Shown in pieces: positions 1 to 7,637 of a stretch of 64,000 nt of DNA. Within the stretch, counting starts at the first letter, position 1, and every line of letters starts with the position of its first letter. The DNA is taken from positions 2,852,001 to 2,916,000 of the forward strand of contig NZ_CP015098.1 in assembly GCF_001611795.1 (NCBI RefSeq), written 5' to 3'. The translations under genes were made by a program, and so were the position numbers. Below the pieces are notes generated by a model, which was given only the letters and a program-made list of their open reading frames with translations, ran no database searches and had not been told where the DNA came from. The DNA is from Streptomyces qaidamensis (lineage in GTDB: Bacteria; Actinomycetota; Actinomycetes; Streptomycetales; Streptomycetaceae).

Positions 1-434
1 GCCTGGTCGGCCGGGGCGCGACCGGAGCGGCTCTGAACGCGGCGGCGGGCCGGCTGGCCGTCAAGCCGGTGGAGGGCAACGCGGATGCGAACGGTGTGGT
101 GCGGGTGACGAACTCGGGCGCCGTCACGCGCGACGCGCCGGCCCACGGCTTCGTCTACGCCCCGCTCTGGTTCACCGACCCGGGCCCCGGCGTCCGTGTG
201 GAGCAGTCGTACGCGACCGGGAACCCGCTGGTCTCCGGGCACTGGCGGCCGCTCGGGGACGGCACCGGCGGTCCAGGCGCCGCCTCCGGGCAGGCCTCGG
301 TCGTCAGCGGGGACCGGACGGTCCTGTTCGGTACCGAACCACTCTTCCGGGACCATCCCAAGGGGGAATTCCCGCAGGTGGCGAGGGCATTGTTCACAGT
401 GGCACACAGCGCTTCAGTCAAGGAGAGCGGATGA
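1..434 (+). CDS. M14 zinc carboxypeptidase, C-terminal end (partial)
   Basis: This is the 3' end of a gene that starts before the window; the reading frame is open from base 3 (codons at 3, 6, 9 and so on). The visible 143 residues are the C-terminal beta-rich region found in large secreted Streptomyces M14-family carboxypeptidases, with hallmark stretches such as NPLVSGHW, GQASVV and LFGTEPLFRDHPKGE. The zinc-binding catalytic residues of the family lie upstream and are not visible. The stop codon overlaps the next gene's start by four bases (ATGA), so the two are translationally coupled. Family assignment rests on recognition of the C-terminal sequence only. Confidence 0.72.
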   Translation, partial: LVGRGATGAALNAAAGRLAVKPVEGNADANGVVRVTNSGAVTRDAPAHGFVYAPLWFTDPGPGVRVEQSYATGNPLVSGHWRPLGDGTGGPGAASGQASVVSGDRTVLFGTEPLFRDHPKGEFPQVARALFTVAHSASVKESG

Positions 435-1576
435 CGCAGGAGATCCACGGCACCGTGGCGGACGGCTTCGAGGCGGTGCGCGAGGAGTTCGCCGCGTTCG
501 TCGCCGGGGAGCGAGCCGACTACGAGGGGCAGCTGTGCGCCCATGTCCATGGCCGGAGGGTCGTCGACCTGTGGGCGGGGACCGGCGCGGACGCCCTCTA
601 CGGTGTGTTCTCGTCCACGAAGGGCGCCGCCTACCTGGTCGTGGCTCTGCTCGTCCAGGACGGCACACTCGAACTGGACCGCAAAGTGACGTACTACTGG
701 CCCGAGTTCGCGGCCGAGGGCAAGGGCGCCCTGACGGTGCGGGACCTGCTGGCGCACCGGGCGGGCGTGGTCGGTACGGACACCGGCTTCACGCTCGCGG
801 AGCTGGCCGACGACCGCCAGCTCGCCGAACGCCTCGCCGACCAGCGGCCGTTCTGGCGCCCCGGCACGGCGTTCGGCTATCACGCGCTGGGCGCCGGCGC
901 CCTGGCCGGCGAGGTCGTGCGCCGTGCGACGGGCCGCACGCTCCAGGAGGTCTACCAGGAGCGCATCCGGACCCCGTACGGCCTGGACTTCCACCTGGGT
1001 CTGCCCGCGCCCGAGGAACCGCGTTTCCGCACCACCCAGCCGATGGTCCCGACCCCGGACCAGCAGGCCGTCCTGGACGCCACGCCCACGGGCCCGCACT
1101 CCCTGGCCTCGATCGCGTTCAACGGCAACGCGGCGGAGCCGACCGACCTCGTCTCCCTCCCGAACATGCCGCTGATCCGCGCCAAGGGCCCGGCGTCGGT
1201 GGGCGGGGTGGCGTCCGCGCGGGGCCTGGCGGGGATGTACGCGGCGGCGATCAGCGAGGTGGGCGAGCAGCCGGCGCTGCTGAAGCCCGACACCGTGGCG
1301 GAGTTCGGCCAGTTCCACTCGACCGGCTACGACCTGGTGGCCCGGGCCCACAAGTCCTTCGGGCTCGGCTTCCAGATGACGGCTGACACGTGGCACCCGT
1401 TCCTCGGCGCCGGGACGATCGGGCACAGCGGTGCGGGCGGCTCCCAGGCCTTCGCGGACCCGTGGAGCGGCCTCGCCTACGGCTACACGCGCCGCCGGTT
1501 CGCCTTCCCGGGCGGGGCGGCTCCGGAGAACGGCCGGCTGGTGAGGGCGGTCCACACGGCGGCGCTCGCGCTCTGA
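431..1576 (+). CDS. Serine hydrolase of the beta-lactamase/EstB family
   Basis: A 381-residue protein with the class C beta-lactamase / esterase EstB fold. The SxxK nucleophile motif is seen as SSTKG near residue 62, the tyrosine motif as FGYHALG near residue 149, and a HSGAGG loop near residue 336 stands in for the KTG box. No signal peptide is evident, so it is probably cytoplasmic. Members hydrolyse esters, amides or D-amino-acid peptides; the substrate cannot be told here. It overlaps the preceding peptidase gene by ATGA, so the ATG at 431 is well supported. A strong terminator follows at 1589. Confidence 0.9.
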   Translation: MTQEIHGTVADGFEAVREEFAAFVAGERADYEGQLCAHVHGRRVVDLWAGTGADALYGVFSSTKGAAYLVVALLVQDGTLELDRKVTYYWPEFAAEGKGALTVRDLLAHRAGVVGTDTGFTLAELADDRQLAERLADQRPFWRPGTAFGYHALGAGALAGEVVRRATGRTLQEVYQERIRTPYGLDFHLGLPAPEEPRFRTTQPMVPTPDQQAVLDATPTGPHSLASIAFNGNAAEPTDLVSLPNMPLIRAKGPASVGGVASARGLAGMYAAAISEVGEQPALLKPDTVAEFGQFHSTGYDLVARAHKSFGLGFQMTADTWHPFLGAGTIGHSGAGGSQAFADPWSGLAYGYTRRRFAFPGGAAPENGRLVRAVHTAALAL

Positions 1577-1588
1577 GCCCGGACGCGG

Positions 1589-1627
1589 GCGGAGGCCGCA
1601 CCCCACGTCCAAGGGTGCGGCCTCCGC
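1589..1627. terminator. Bidirectional terminator between convergent genes
   Basis: Perfect 15-bp inverted repeat: GCGGAGGCCGCACCC at 1589-1603 pairs with 1613-1627 across a 9-base loop. It lies between the convergent serine hydrolase and ohr genes, so it can end transcription from both sides. There is no long T tract, as is usual in Streptomyces. Confidence 0.85.
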
Positions 1628-1644
1628 GTACGCAACGACTGGGG

Positions 1645-2064
1645 TCAGACCAGCGTCACGGTGATGTCGCCGCGGGTCGCCTTCGAGTACGGGCAGACAC
1701 CGTGGGCCTTCTCGATCAGTGAGCGGGCGACCCCACGGTCCACCCTGGGGATGTCGGCCGAGATCTCGACGATGATCCCGAAACCGTCCCCGTTCTTGCC
1801 GAGGCCGACCTTGGCGGTGACGGTCGAACCGGTGAGGTCGGCGCCCTCCTCACGGGCGACGACGCCGAGGGCTCCCTGGAAGCAGGCGCTGTAGCCGGCG
1901 GCGAACAGCTGCTCCGGGTTGGTCCCGGCGCCGCTGCCGCCCATCTCCTTCGGCGGGTTGACGACGACGTCGAGCCTGCCGTCGTCGGTGGCGACCCGCC
2001 CGTCGCGCCCGTTCTCGGCGGTGGCGACGGCGGTGTACAGGACGTCGGACTGCTGGATCGGCAT
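1645..2064 (-). CDS. ohr: Organic hydroperoxide resistance protein (Ohr/OsmC family)
   Basis: Ohr is a cytoplasmic thiol peroxidase that reduces organic and fatty-acid hydroperoxides using a cysteine pair. At 139 residues it has the usual length. The two redox cysteines are in GYSACFQG (about residue 61) and HGVCPYSKAT (about residue 125), the diagnostic Ohr patterns, and NPEQLFAAGYSACF is the conserved active-site helix. The start follows a purine-rich stretch. It is transcribed in the same direction as the oxidoreductase upstream of it (stop at 2159). No adjacent gene looks like a dedicated OhrR: the nearby MarR protein lacks the N-terminal sensing cysteine of that group. Confidence 0.94.
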   Translation of the reverse strand: MPIQQSDVLYTAVATAENGRDGRVATDDGRLDVVVNPPKEMGGSGAGTNPEQLFAAGYSACFQGALGVVAREEGADLTGSTVTAKVGLGKNGDGFGIIVEISADIPRVDRGVARSLIEKAHGVCPYSKATRGDITVTLV

Positions 2065-2158
2065 GCGGTTGTGTTCCTTCGGTCGTCCGCCGCGGCTCGC
2101 GCCCGGGCCGAGCGGATTCGGAAAAAACTTACCGCATACCGAAAACTGGCAGAAGACG

Positions 2159-3181
2159 TCAGAGCTTGACGATCATCTTCCCGGTGTTGTCGCCGCGCAG
2201 AACACCCAGGAACGCCTCCAGGTTGTTCTCGATGCCCTCGACGACGGTCTCCCGGTACTTCAGCTCGCCGGAGGCGACCCAGGGGGCGACTTCCTGCACG
2301 AATTGCGGCTGCAGGTCGTAGTGGTCCCCGACCAGGAAGCCCTCGATGCGGCCGCGGGTCGCGATCAGGCGGGCGAGGTTCTTCGGGCCCGGGGCGGGCT
2401 CGGTGTCGTTGTAGACGGAGATCATGCCGCAGACGGTGATCCGGCCGCCCTCGTTGAGGGAGCCGATGGCCGCCTCCAGGTGGTCACCGCCGACGTTGTC
2501 GAAGTAGACGTCGATCCCGTCCGGGGCGGCGGCGCGCAGCTGCTGGGCGACGGGTCCGTCCTTGTAGTTGAAGGCGGCGTCGAAGCCGTACTCCTCCGTG
2601 AGGAGCTTCACCTTCTCGTCCGACCCGGCGGAGCCGATGACCCGCGAGGCACCCTTCAGCTTGGCGATCTGCCCGACCTGGCCGCCCACGGCGCCGGCGG
2701 CACCGGACACGAAGACGGTGTCGCCCTCCTTGAAGGCGGCGGTCCGCAGCAGGCCCGCGTAGGCGGTGAGGCCGGTCATGCCCAGCACACCGAGGTACGT
2801 CGACAGCGGCGCGGCCTGCGCGTCCACCTTCACGGCGTTCTTCGCGCCGACGACCGCGTACTCGCGCCACCCGAAGAAGTGCAGGACGTGATCCCCGACG
2901 GACAGACCCTCGGCGTTCGAGGCCACGACCTCGCCGACGGCACCGCCCTGCATGACCTTGCCGAGCTCGAACGGGGCGGCGTAGGACTTCGCGTCGCTCA
3001 TCCGGCCGCGCATGTACGGGTCCACGGAGAGGTACTTGTTCCGGACGAGGACCTGCCCCTCACCCGGCTGCGGGACCTCCGCCTCGACGAAGGCGAAGTC
3101 CTCGGGCTTCGGCCAGCCGACGGGGCGGCTCACCAGGTGCCACTCGCGGCTGACGGCGGGGAGGGTGGGGGTGTCGGTCAT
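2159..3181 (-). CDS. NADP-dependent oxidoreductase (MDR, leukotriene B4 DH/CurA type)
   Basis: A 340-residue zinc-free medium-chain dehydrogenase/reductase of the prostaglandin reductase / CurA type, which reduces alpha,beta-unsaturated carbonyls with NADPH. The N-terminal part carries the family signature LSVDPYMRGRM, and the Rossmann fold shows VSGAAGAVGGQVGQIAK followed by YFDNVGG. No zinc-ligand cysteines are present. The frame extends upstream, but the ATG at 3181 (MTDTPTLPAV) matches the family's N terminus. It is divergent from a MarR gene, and two inverted repeats sit in its promoter, so MarR repression is likely (inferred). A role in detoxifying reactive electrophiles is plausible. 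Confidence 0.92.
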   Translation of the reverse strand: MTDTPTLPAVSREWHLVSRPVGWPKPEDFAFVEAEVPQPGEGQVLVRNKYLSVDPYMRGRMSDAKSYAAPFELGKVMQGGAVGEVVASNAEGLSVGDHVLHFFGWREYAVVGAKNAVKVDAQAAPLSTYLGVLGMTGLTAYAGLLRTAAFKEGDTVFVSGAAGAVGGQVGQIAKLKGASRVIGSAGSDEKVKLLTEEYGFDAAFNYKDGPVAQQLRAAAPDGIDVYFDNVGGDHLEAAIGSLNEGGRITVCGMISVYNDTEPAPGPKNLARLIATRGRIEGFLVGDHYDLQPQFVQEVAPWVASGELKYRETVVEGIENNLEAFLGVLRGDNTGKMIVKL

Positions 3182-3212
3182 GATGCGCCTTACCTCACTG
3201 ACTCGATGCGAA

Positions 3213-3261
3213 TGTTTCAGTACCTGAAACAACCATGCTCCTGAAAATTTCAGGTTGTCAA
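3213..3261 (-). promoter_or_regulatory. Promoter with two MarR-type operators
   Basis: Two inverted repeats share the half-site TTTCAG/CTGAAA: TGTTTCAGTACCTGAAACA at 3213-3231 (8-bp arms, 3-bp spacer) and CCTGAAAATTTCAGG at 3240-3254 (7-bp arms, 1-bp spacer). Read on the minus strand, a -35 TTGACA lies at 3256-3261 and a -10-like CATGGT at 3232-3237 (18-bp spacer). The second repeat therefore fills the spacer and the first lies just after the -10. This is the layout expected of a repressed promoter for the oxidoreductase, with the MarR gene reading the other way. Confidence 0.75.
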
Positions 3262-3283
3262 ATAAGCGGGTACCCTCGATGGC

Positions 3284-3733
3284 ATGGCCTCCACCACACC
3301 GACGCCCCAAGACATGACCAAGCGCCCGGATCCGCTGACCATTGAGGTCGTCGAGCTGATCGGGGAGGTCGTGGCGCGGTTCCACGAGGACTACGAGTCG
3401 GCGGCGGCGGACCATGCCCTGACCGGCGCGCAGGCGCGGCTGCTGAGCCTGCTGTGCCTCGAACCGCTGCCGATGCGCAGGCTGGCCCGGCAGCTGAAGT
3501 GCGAGCCGTCCAATGTGACGGGGATCGTGGACCGGCTGGAGGCGCGAGGGCTCGTCGAGCGGCGGCCGGACCCCGCCGACCGCCGCGTGAAGGTGGCGGC
3601 GGCCACGGCCGAGGGCCGAAGGGTGGCCCGGAGCCTGCGGGAGTCGCTGCGGTTCGCAGGGGAACCCCTGGCGGGGCTCTCCGAGGCCGAACGCGTGGCG
3701 TTGCGGGACACGCTGCGGCGGATGATGGGCTGA
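3284..3733 (+). CDS. MarR family transcriptional regulator
   Basis: A 149-residue winged-helix regulator. The DNA-binding part (about residues 50-110) shows the helix-turn-helix PMRRLARQLKCEPSNVTGIV followed by the wing RRPDPADRRVKV, the classic MarR signature DRR. Flanking helices form the dimer domain. No cysteine suggests redox sensing in the N-terminal helix, so it probably binds a small ligand, perhaps a substrate of the divergently encoded oxidoreductase. Two palindromes in the shared 102-bp intergenic region are its likely operators and would also allow autoregulation. It runs convergently into a decayed transporter gene. Confidence 0.92.
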   Translation: MASTTPTPQDMTKRPDPLTIEVVELIGEVVARFHEDYESAAADHALTGAQARLLSLLCLEPLPMRRLARQLKCEPSNVTGIVDRLEARGLVERRPDPADRRVKVAAATAEGRRVARSLRESLRFAGEPLAGLSEAERVALRDTLRRMMG

Positions 3734-3744
3734 GGGCGGGCCGT

Positions 3745-4066
3745 CCCGGGGATGCGCCGAGGCCGGCCACGAAGCCGGACAGCACGGCGACGACGGGCAG
3801 CGCGTGCACGACCCCCAGCGCCCTGCGACCCGCAGCGCCATGCCCGCCGCGTAGAGCAGCGCGCCCGCCGAAGACGGGCCGGCCGCCCCAGCGGTCCGCA
3901 AGCCGCCCGGTGAAGACCGACGCCGCGCCTGCGACGGCCATCGCCGTGTACGACATCCGAAGGCCACCAGGTGTCCGTGGCGCTCGAAGTACGGGGGCTG
4001 CACGGTCCTGGACAGCCACATGCCCGTGAAGAACAGGAAGGTGAAGGCCGGCGGCTGCCGGTCACC
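3745..4066 (-). pseudogene. Decayed MFS transporter fragment
   Basis: Pieces of a major facilitator transporter can be read only by changing frame. About 4045-3956 encodes FTFLFFTGMWLSRTVQPPYF and on to VAFG. From about 3956 a second frame gives MSYTAMAVAGAASVFTGRLA followed by DRWGGRPVF, which contains the MFS loop 2-3 signature GRLADRWGGRP. Further on, LLYAAGMALRV appears in the first frame and ALGVVHALPVVAVLSGFVAG in the second. At least two frameshifts and loss of most of the roughly 400-residue protein show that it is dead. It was probably once the partner of the adjacent MarR gene (inferred). The rest of 3734-4272 holds nothing else I can recognise. Confidence 0.7.
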
Positions 4067-4272
4067 CGCCCGGGGGCGACTTCCTGGCGCGCAAGGCGAC
4101 TTGTCACGTTCACCCGTCATCGCGGCGACCATCTGGTCCAGGTCGGCGCGCGTGTCGGGTCAGTCGGGAGCGAGTACAGACCGCTCGGCAACGAGTGAAC
4201 TCCCGGGTGGGCGGGCCGAGGTGACGAGCGATCAGCGGCCAGGCGCCGGTTGCGGACGCCCGGTCAGGGGGC

Positions 4273-5088
4273 CTAGGTGCACCACCAGAGGAACCGCTTG
4301 CAAGGCTCGGACGGGGACGGTTCCGGTTGCGGGGGCTGGGTGGTCGGGTCCGACGTCGGGGCCGGGTCCGGGGGCGGCGGGGCCGCGGTGGGAGCGGATG
4401 CCGGGCGGCTGGGGGCGGCGCCCGCCGTGGCCGACTCGGGGTCCTTCGACGGTTCGTCGCCCTCCGGGGACTTCGACTCCTCGTCGTCGGGGGATGCGGA
4501 AGCGGACGGAGAGTCAGACGCCTCCGGCGAGGGCGAGCCTGCCGGGCCTTCAGCCCCGGCGGCCTTCCCGCCCGGACCGCTGCCCGGCTTCCCCGCCTCG
4601 ACCGAGGCGTCCCCGTCCGCCGACTCACCTCCGGCCGCGGCCGGCGTCGGCGTCGAGCTGGGGGCGTCCATGCCGAGTTCCGCGAGGCTCAGGCCGCCCG
4701 CCGCCAGCACGAACCCGGCTGCCACGAACAGGGTCCGGCGCCGTCGCCGACGGTGTGCCGCGGCCTTGCGGTCCCGTCGGCTCGCCCCGCCCGGCCCTTC
4801 GGCGGCCGGGCCGCGGCCACGCCCACGCCGCCGGGCGGCGCGCCCCAGGTGCTCGTCGTCGCCCTCACCGGCGTCTTCACCGACGTCACCGTCGTCGCCG
4901 CGTGTGCCGTCGTACGGGTCGTCGCCGTATCCGTCAGCGGAGGCATCCGGCCCGTCCGGTCCCGGCCCTGCCGGTCCCGCGCCGTACTCCGGCTCGCGCG
5001 AACGGCGCAGCGTTTCGGCCGAGGTGCCGCACCCCGGGCAGGCCAGGGCGCCGTTGAGGTGCCGTCGGCACGGGTCGCAGTAGTCCAT
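4273..5088 (-). CDS. Zinc-ribbon, single-pass membrane protein with disordered tail
   Basis: A 271-residue protein not assignable to a characterised family. The N terminus MDYCDPCRRHLNGALACPGC carries two CxxC pairs, a zinc ribbon of a type recurring in Streptomyces proteins. Next come an acidic Asp/Gly-rich linker, a very basic stretch (RRDRKAAAHRRRRRR, about residues 104-118), one transmembrane helix (TLFVAAGFVLAAGGLSLAEL) and a long Ser/Pro/Glu-rich extracellular tail ending in CKRFLWWCT. The basic-inside rule puts the zinc ribbon in the cytoplasm. The terminal cysteine pair may form a disulfide. Function unknown. Confidence 0.8.
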   Translation of the reverse strand: MDYCDPCRRHLNGALACPGCGTSAETLRRSREPEYGAGPAGPGPDGPDASADGYGDDPYDGTRGDDGDVGEDAGEGDDEHLGRAARRRGRGRGPAAEGPGGASRRDRKAAAHRRRRRRTLFVAAGFVLAAGGLSLAELGMDAPSSTPTPAAAGGESADGDASVEAGKPGSGPGGKAAGAEGPAGSPSPEASDSPSASASPDDEESKSPEGDEPSKDPESATAGAAPSRPASAPTAAPPPPDPAPTSDPTTQPPQPEPSPSEPCKRFLWWCT

Positions 5089-5206
5089 CTCGCGGGAAGA
5101 TTAAGTTCCGCGCAGGTCACGTTCCTAGATCCAGCTGTGAAGGTTCTGTAGGGACACACCTCACCCCTGGTTTCGAAACTGTCGAAACCGTTATGCGCGC
5201 GACCCA

Positions 5207-5236
5207 TTGACACCCTTGCCGCCGAATCCTTACTGT
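5207..5236 (+). promoter_or_regulatory. Predicted promoter of the dehydratase-dehydrogenase operon
   Basis: A TTGACA -35 (5207-5212) and a TACTGT -10 (5231-5236) are separated by 18 bp, about 100 bp before the dehydratase GTG. A perfect 10-bp palindrome GTTTCGAAAC (5170-5179) lies just upstream and TTCGAA motifs lie just downstream, so it is probably regulated. Confidence 0.6.
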
Positions 5237-5247
5237 CACGCCAGCAT

Positions 5248-5273
5248 TTCGAACGTGTGCCGAAATTTCGAAC
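5248..5273 (+). promoter_or_regulatory. Putative IclR-type operator A
   Basis: CCGAAATTTCGAAC at 5260-5273 matches the 14-bp imperfect palindrome that recurs before other sugar-utilisation units in the window. A second TTCGAA half-site lies at 5248-5253. It lies downstream of the predicted -10, where bound repressor would block transcription of the dehydratase operon. The link to the IclR gene at 34961-35734 is inferred. Confidence 0.6.
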
Positions 5274-5334
5274 ATGGCCCACGGACGGAACACTGACGGA
5301 AACTGAGCCGACGAACCTGCGAGGGACAACCGCC

Positions 5335-6498
5335 GTGCGCATCACCGGAATCAGCACACACGTGGTCGGGACGCCGTGGCGCAACCTGACGTACGTCCAG
5401 GTGCACACCGACGAGGGCATCACCGGAGTCGGCGAGACCCGGATGCTGGGACACACCGACGCCCTTCTCGGCTACCTGAGGGAGGCCGAGGCCAATCACA
5501 TTCTCGGCTCGGACCCGTTCGCTGTCGAGGACCTCGTCAAGCGGATGAAGTACGGCGACTACGGCCGTGCGGGCGAGATCGTGATGTCCGGTATCGCCGT
5601 GATCGAGATGGCGTGCTGGGACATCAAGGGCAAGGCCCTGGGCGTCCCCGTCTGGCAGCTGCTGGGCGGCAAGGTCACCGACAAGGTCAAGGCGTACGCC
5701 AACGGCTGGTACACCACCGAGCGGACGCCGGAGGCCTACCACAAGGCCGCCCAGGGCGTGATGGAGCGCGGTTACCGGGCGCTCAAGATCGACCCCTTCG
5801 GCACCGGCCACTTCGAGCTGGACCACCAGCAGACCCTGTACGCCGTCTCCCTGATCGAGGCGGTCCGCGACGCCATCGGCCCCGAGGCCGAGCTGATGCT
5901 GGAGATGCACGGCCGCTTCTCCCCCGCCACGGCCGTGCGCCTGGCCAAGGAGCTGGCGCCGTTCAAGCCTGCGTGGCTGGAGGAGCCGGTCCCGCCGGAG
6001 AACCTGAAGGCGCTGGAGAAGGTCGCCGCCAAGGTCGACATGCCGGTCGCCACCGGTGAGCGCATCCACGACCGGATCGAGTTCCGGGAGCTGTTCGAGA
6101 GCCAGGCCGTCGACATCATCCAGCCGGACGTCGGCCATATCGGTGGAATCTGGGAGACCAGGAAGCTCGCCGCGACCGCCGAGACCCACTACATGCTGGT
6201 GGCTCCCCACAACGTGGGCGGCTCGGTGCTGACCGCCGCGTCCCTCCAGGTCGGCTTCACCTCCCCGAACTTCAAGATCCTGGAGCACTTCAACGACTTC
6301 GCCGACGCGGAGATCAAGAAGGTGGTCAAGGGCGCGCCGCAGGTGAACCCGGAGGACGGCTGCTTCCACCTCTCCGACGCCCCCGGCCTCGGTGTGGAGC
6401 TGGACGTGGACGCCGCCGCCGAGTTCCCCCAGCAGCAGGCCCGCTTCGACCTCTGGGCGGAGGGCTGGGAACAGCGCAAGCCGAAGGGCTCGCAGTGA
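5335..6498 (+). CDS. Enolase-superfamily acid-sugar dehydratase (galactonate dehydratase-like)
   Basis: A 387-residue mandelate racemase/muconate lactonising enzyme family member that should dehydrate an aldonic acid to a 2-keto-3-deoxy acid. Candidate metal ligands E190, E216 and E242 are spaced 26 and 26 residues apart, and histidines H192 and H292 fall at +2 and +102. This matches the spacing known for E. coli D-galactonate dehydratase (D183, E209, E235, H185, H285), except that the first ligand is Glu. The segment MSGIAVIEMACWDIKGKALG is also GalD-like. The GTG at 5335 (VRITGI) after GAGGGA fits the family N terminus better than an upstream ATG at 5257. Its substrate may be galactonate or arabinonate. 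Confidence 0.85.
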   Translation: MRITGISTHVVGTPWRNLTYVQVHTDEGITGVGETRMLGHTDALLGYLREAEANHILGSDPFAVEDLVKRMKYGDYGRAGEIVMSGIAVIEMACWDIKGKALGVPVWQLLGGKVTDKVKAYANGWYTTERTPEAYHKAAQGVMERGYRALKIDPFGTGHFELDHQQTLYAVSLIEAVRDAIGPEAELMLEMHGRFSPATAVRLAKELAPFKPAWLEEPVPPENLKALEKVAAKVDMPVATGERIHDRIEFRELFESQAVDIIQPDVGHIGGIWETRKLAATAETHYMLVAPHNVGGSVLTAASLQVGFTSPNFKILEHFNDFADAEIKKVVKGAPQVNPEDGCFHLSDAPGLGVELDVDAAAEFPQQQARFDLWAEGWEQRKPKGSQ

Positions 6499-7499
6499 GC
6501 ACGGCTGTCGTCGTCGACGCCCCGGGCGAGCACCGGCTCGTCCCGCACGAGCCCCGGCGGCCCGAGGCGGGCGAGGCCCTGGTGCGGGTGCACGCCTCCG
6601 GGATCTGCGGCAGCGACCGCGAGGTCTACCAGGGCAACCGCCCCGAGGGCTATGTGCGCTATCCGCTGACCCCGGGCCACGAGTGGTCCGGGACGGTGGA
6701 GGCCGTGGGCGCCGGCGTCCCGGCGTCCCTCGTGGGCCGCAAGGTCGTCGGTGAGGGCTTTCGAAACTGTCAGGTCTGCGACCGCTGCCACGCGGGCGAC
6801 ACGACCCTGTGCAGCGCCGGGTACGAGGAGACCGGGTTCACCCAGCCGGGCGCGATGGCGGCCACGCTGACCCTCCCGGCCCGTCTCCTGCACGCCCTCC
6901 CGGACGACTGCGACCTCACGGCCGCGGCCCTCCTGGAGCCCGCCGCCTGTATCGCGGCCGCCGCGCTGAAGGGCAACGCCCAGCCCGGCGAGCGCGTCGC
7001 CGTGGTCGGCACCGGCACCCTCGGCATGTTCGCCGTGCAGTTCCTGAAGGCGAACTCGCCGGCCGAGCTGCTGGTCGTCGGCACACGCCGGGACCGGGAG
7101 GCGCTGTCGCGGCAGTACGGCGCGACGGACTTCCGGACGAAGGACCAGGAACTCCCCGACGACTTCGACGTGGTGATCGAGACGGCCGGGTCCGCGGACG
7201 CCGCCCGGATCTCGGCCGGTCTGCTGCGGCGCGGCGGCCGGCTGGTCCTGACGGGCATCCCGGCGCCCGGCGCCGACGGTCTCGACCCGACGGACCTCGT
7301 CGTGAAGCAGCTGGAGGTGCACACCGTCTTCGGTGCTCCGCCGGACGCCTGGGCGCACACGGTGCGGGTGTTCGCCGCCGGGCTGCTCGACCCGCTGCCG
7401 CTGGTGACGCACGAGCTGCCCCTCACCGAGTTCTCGCAGGCCATCGAGCTGGTCGGAGCCGGTGATCCCAAGGTGGGCAAGGTCCTGCTCCGCCCCTAG
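6495..7499 (+). CDS. Zinc-dependent alcohol/sugar dehydrogenase (MDR)
   Basis: A 334-residue NAD(P)-dependent medium-chain dehydrogenase. Catalytic zinc motifs are GICGSD (about residue 38) and TPGHEWSG. The structural zinc site is CQVCDRCHAGDTTLC (four cysteines), and the dinucleotide-binding loop is VVGTGTLGMFAVQ. Its GTG start overlaps the dehydratase stop by GTGA, so the two are co-translated. With a dehydratase and, elsewhere in the window, a sugar lactonase, it is a good candidate for the sugar 1-dehydrogenase that opens an oxidative arabinose or galactose route, although it could instead act on a downstream hydroxy acid. Confidence 0.87.
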   Translation: MSTAVVVDAPGEHRLVPHEPRRPEAGEALVRVHASGICGSDREVYQGNRPEGYVRYPLTPGHEWSGTVEAVGAGVPASLVGRKVVGEGFRNCQVCDRCHAGDTTLCSAGYEETGFTQPGAMAATLTLPARLLHALPDDCDLTAAALLEPAACIAAAALKGNAQPGERVAVVGTGTLGMFAVQFLKANSPAELLVVGTRRDREALSRQYGATDFRTKDQELPDDFDVVIETAGSADAARISAGLLRRGGRLVLTGIPAPGADGLDPTDLVVKQLEVHTVFGAPPDAWAHTVRVFAAGLLDPLPLVTHELPLTEFSQAIELVGAGDPKVGKVLLRP

Positions 7500-7501
7500 A
7501 C

Positions 7502-7546
7502 GTACGCCGGTACGGGGGCAACCTGACGGCTCCCGTACCGGCGTAC
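7502..7546 (+). terminator. Hairpin terminator after the dehydrogenase
   Basis: A 15-bp perfect stem (GTACGCCGGTACGGG at 7502-7516 with 7532-7546) and a 15-base loop directly follow the stop codon at 7499. It separates the dehydratase-dehydrogenase pair from the next unit, which has its own operator-like site. Confidence 0.7.
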
Positions 7547-7609
7547 ACCCACCGCATCCGAGCCTCGCCGTACCCGGGGGCTCGCAGTACCCAGAGCGGC
7601 GAACCTCGT

Positions 7610-7623
7610 CCGAAATATCGAAC
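7610..7623 (+). promoter_or_regulatory. Putative IclR-type operator B
   Basis: CCGAAATATCGAAC is a near-identical copy of operator A, 15 bp before the GTG of the barrel protein gene. No clear -35/-10 pair stands out immediately upstream. Confidence 0.55.
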
Positions 7624-7637
7624 CGAAGGACATTCCT

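Noticed and set aside
1645-3733. MarR gene as OhrR, the usual regulator of ohr
   Set aside because: The protein lacks the N-terminal peroxide-sensing cysteine, and the palindromes sit at the oxidoreductase promoter, not before ohr.
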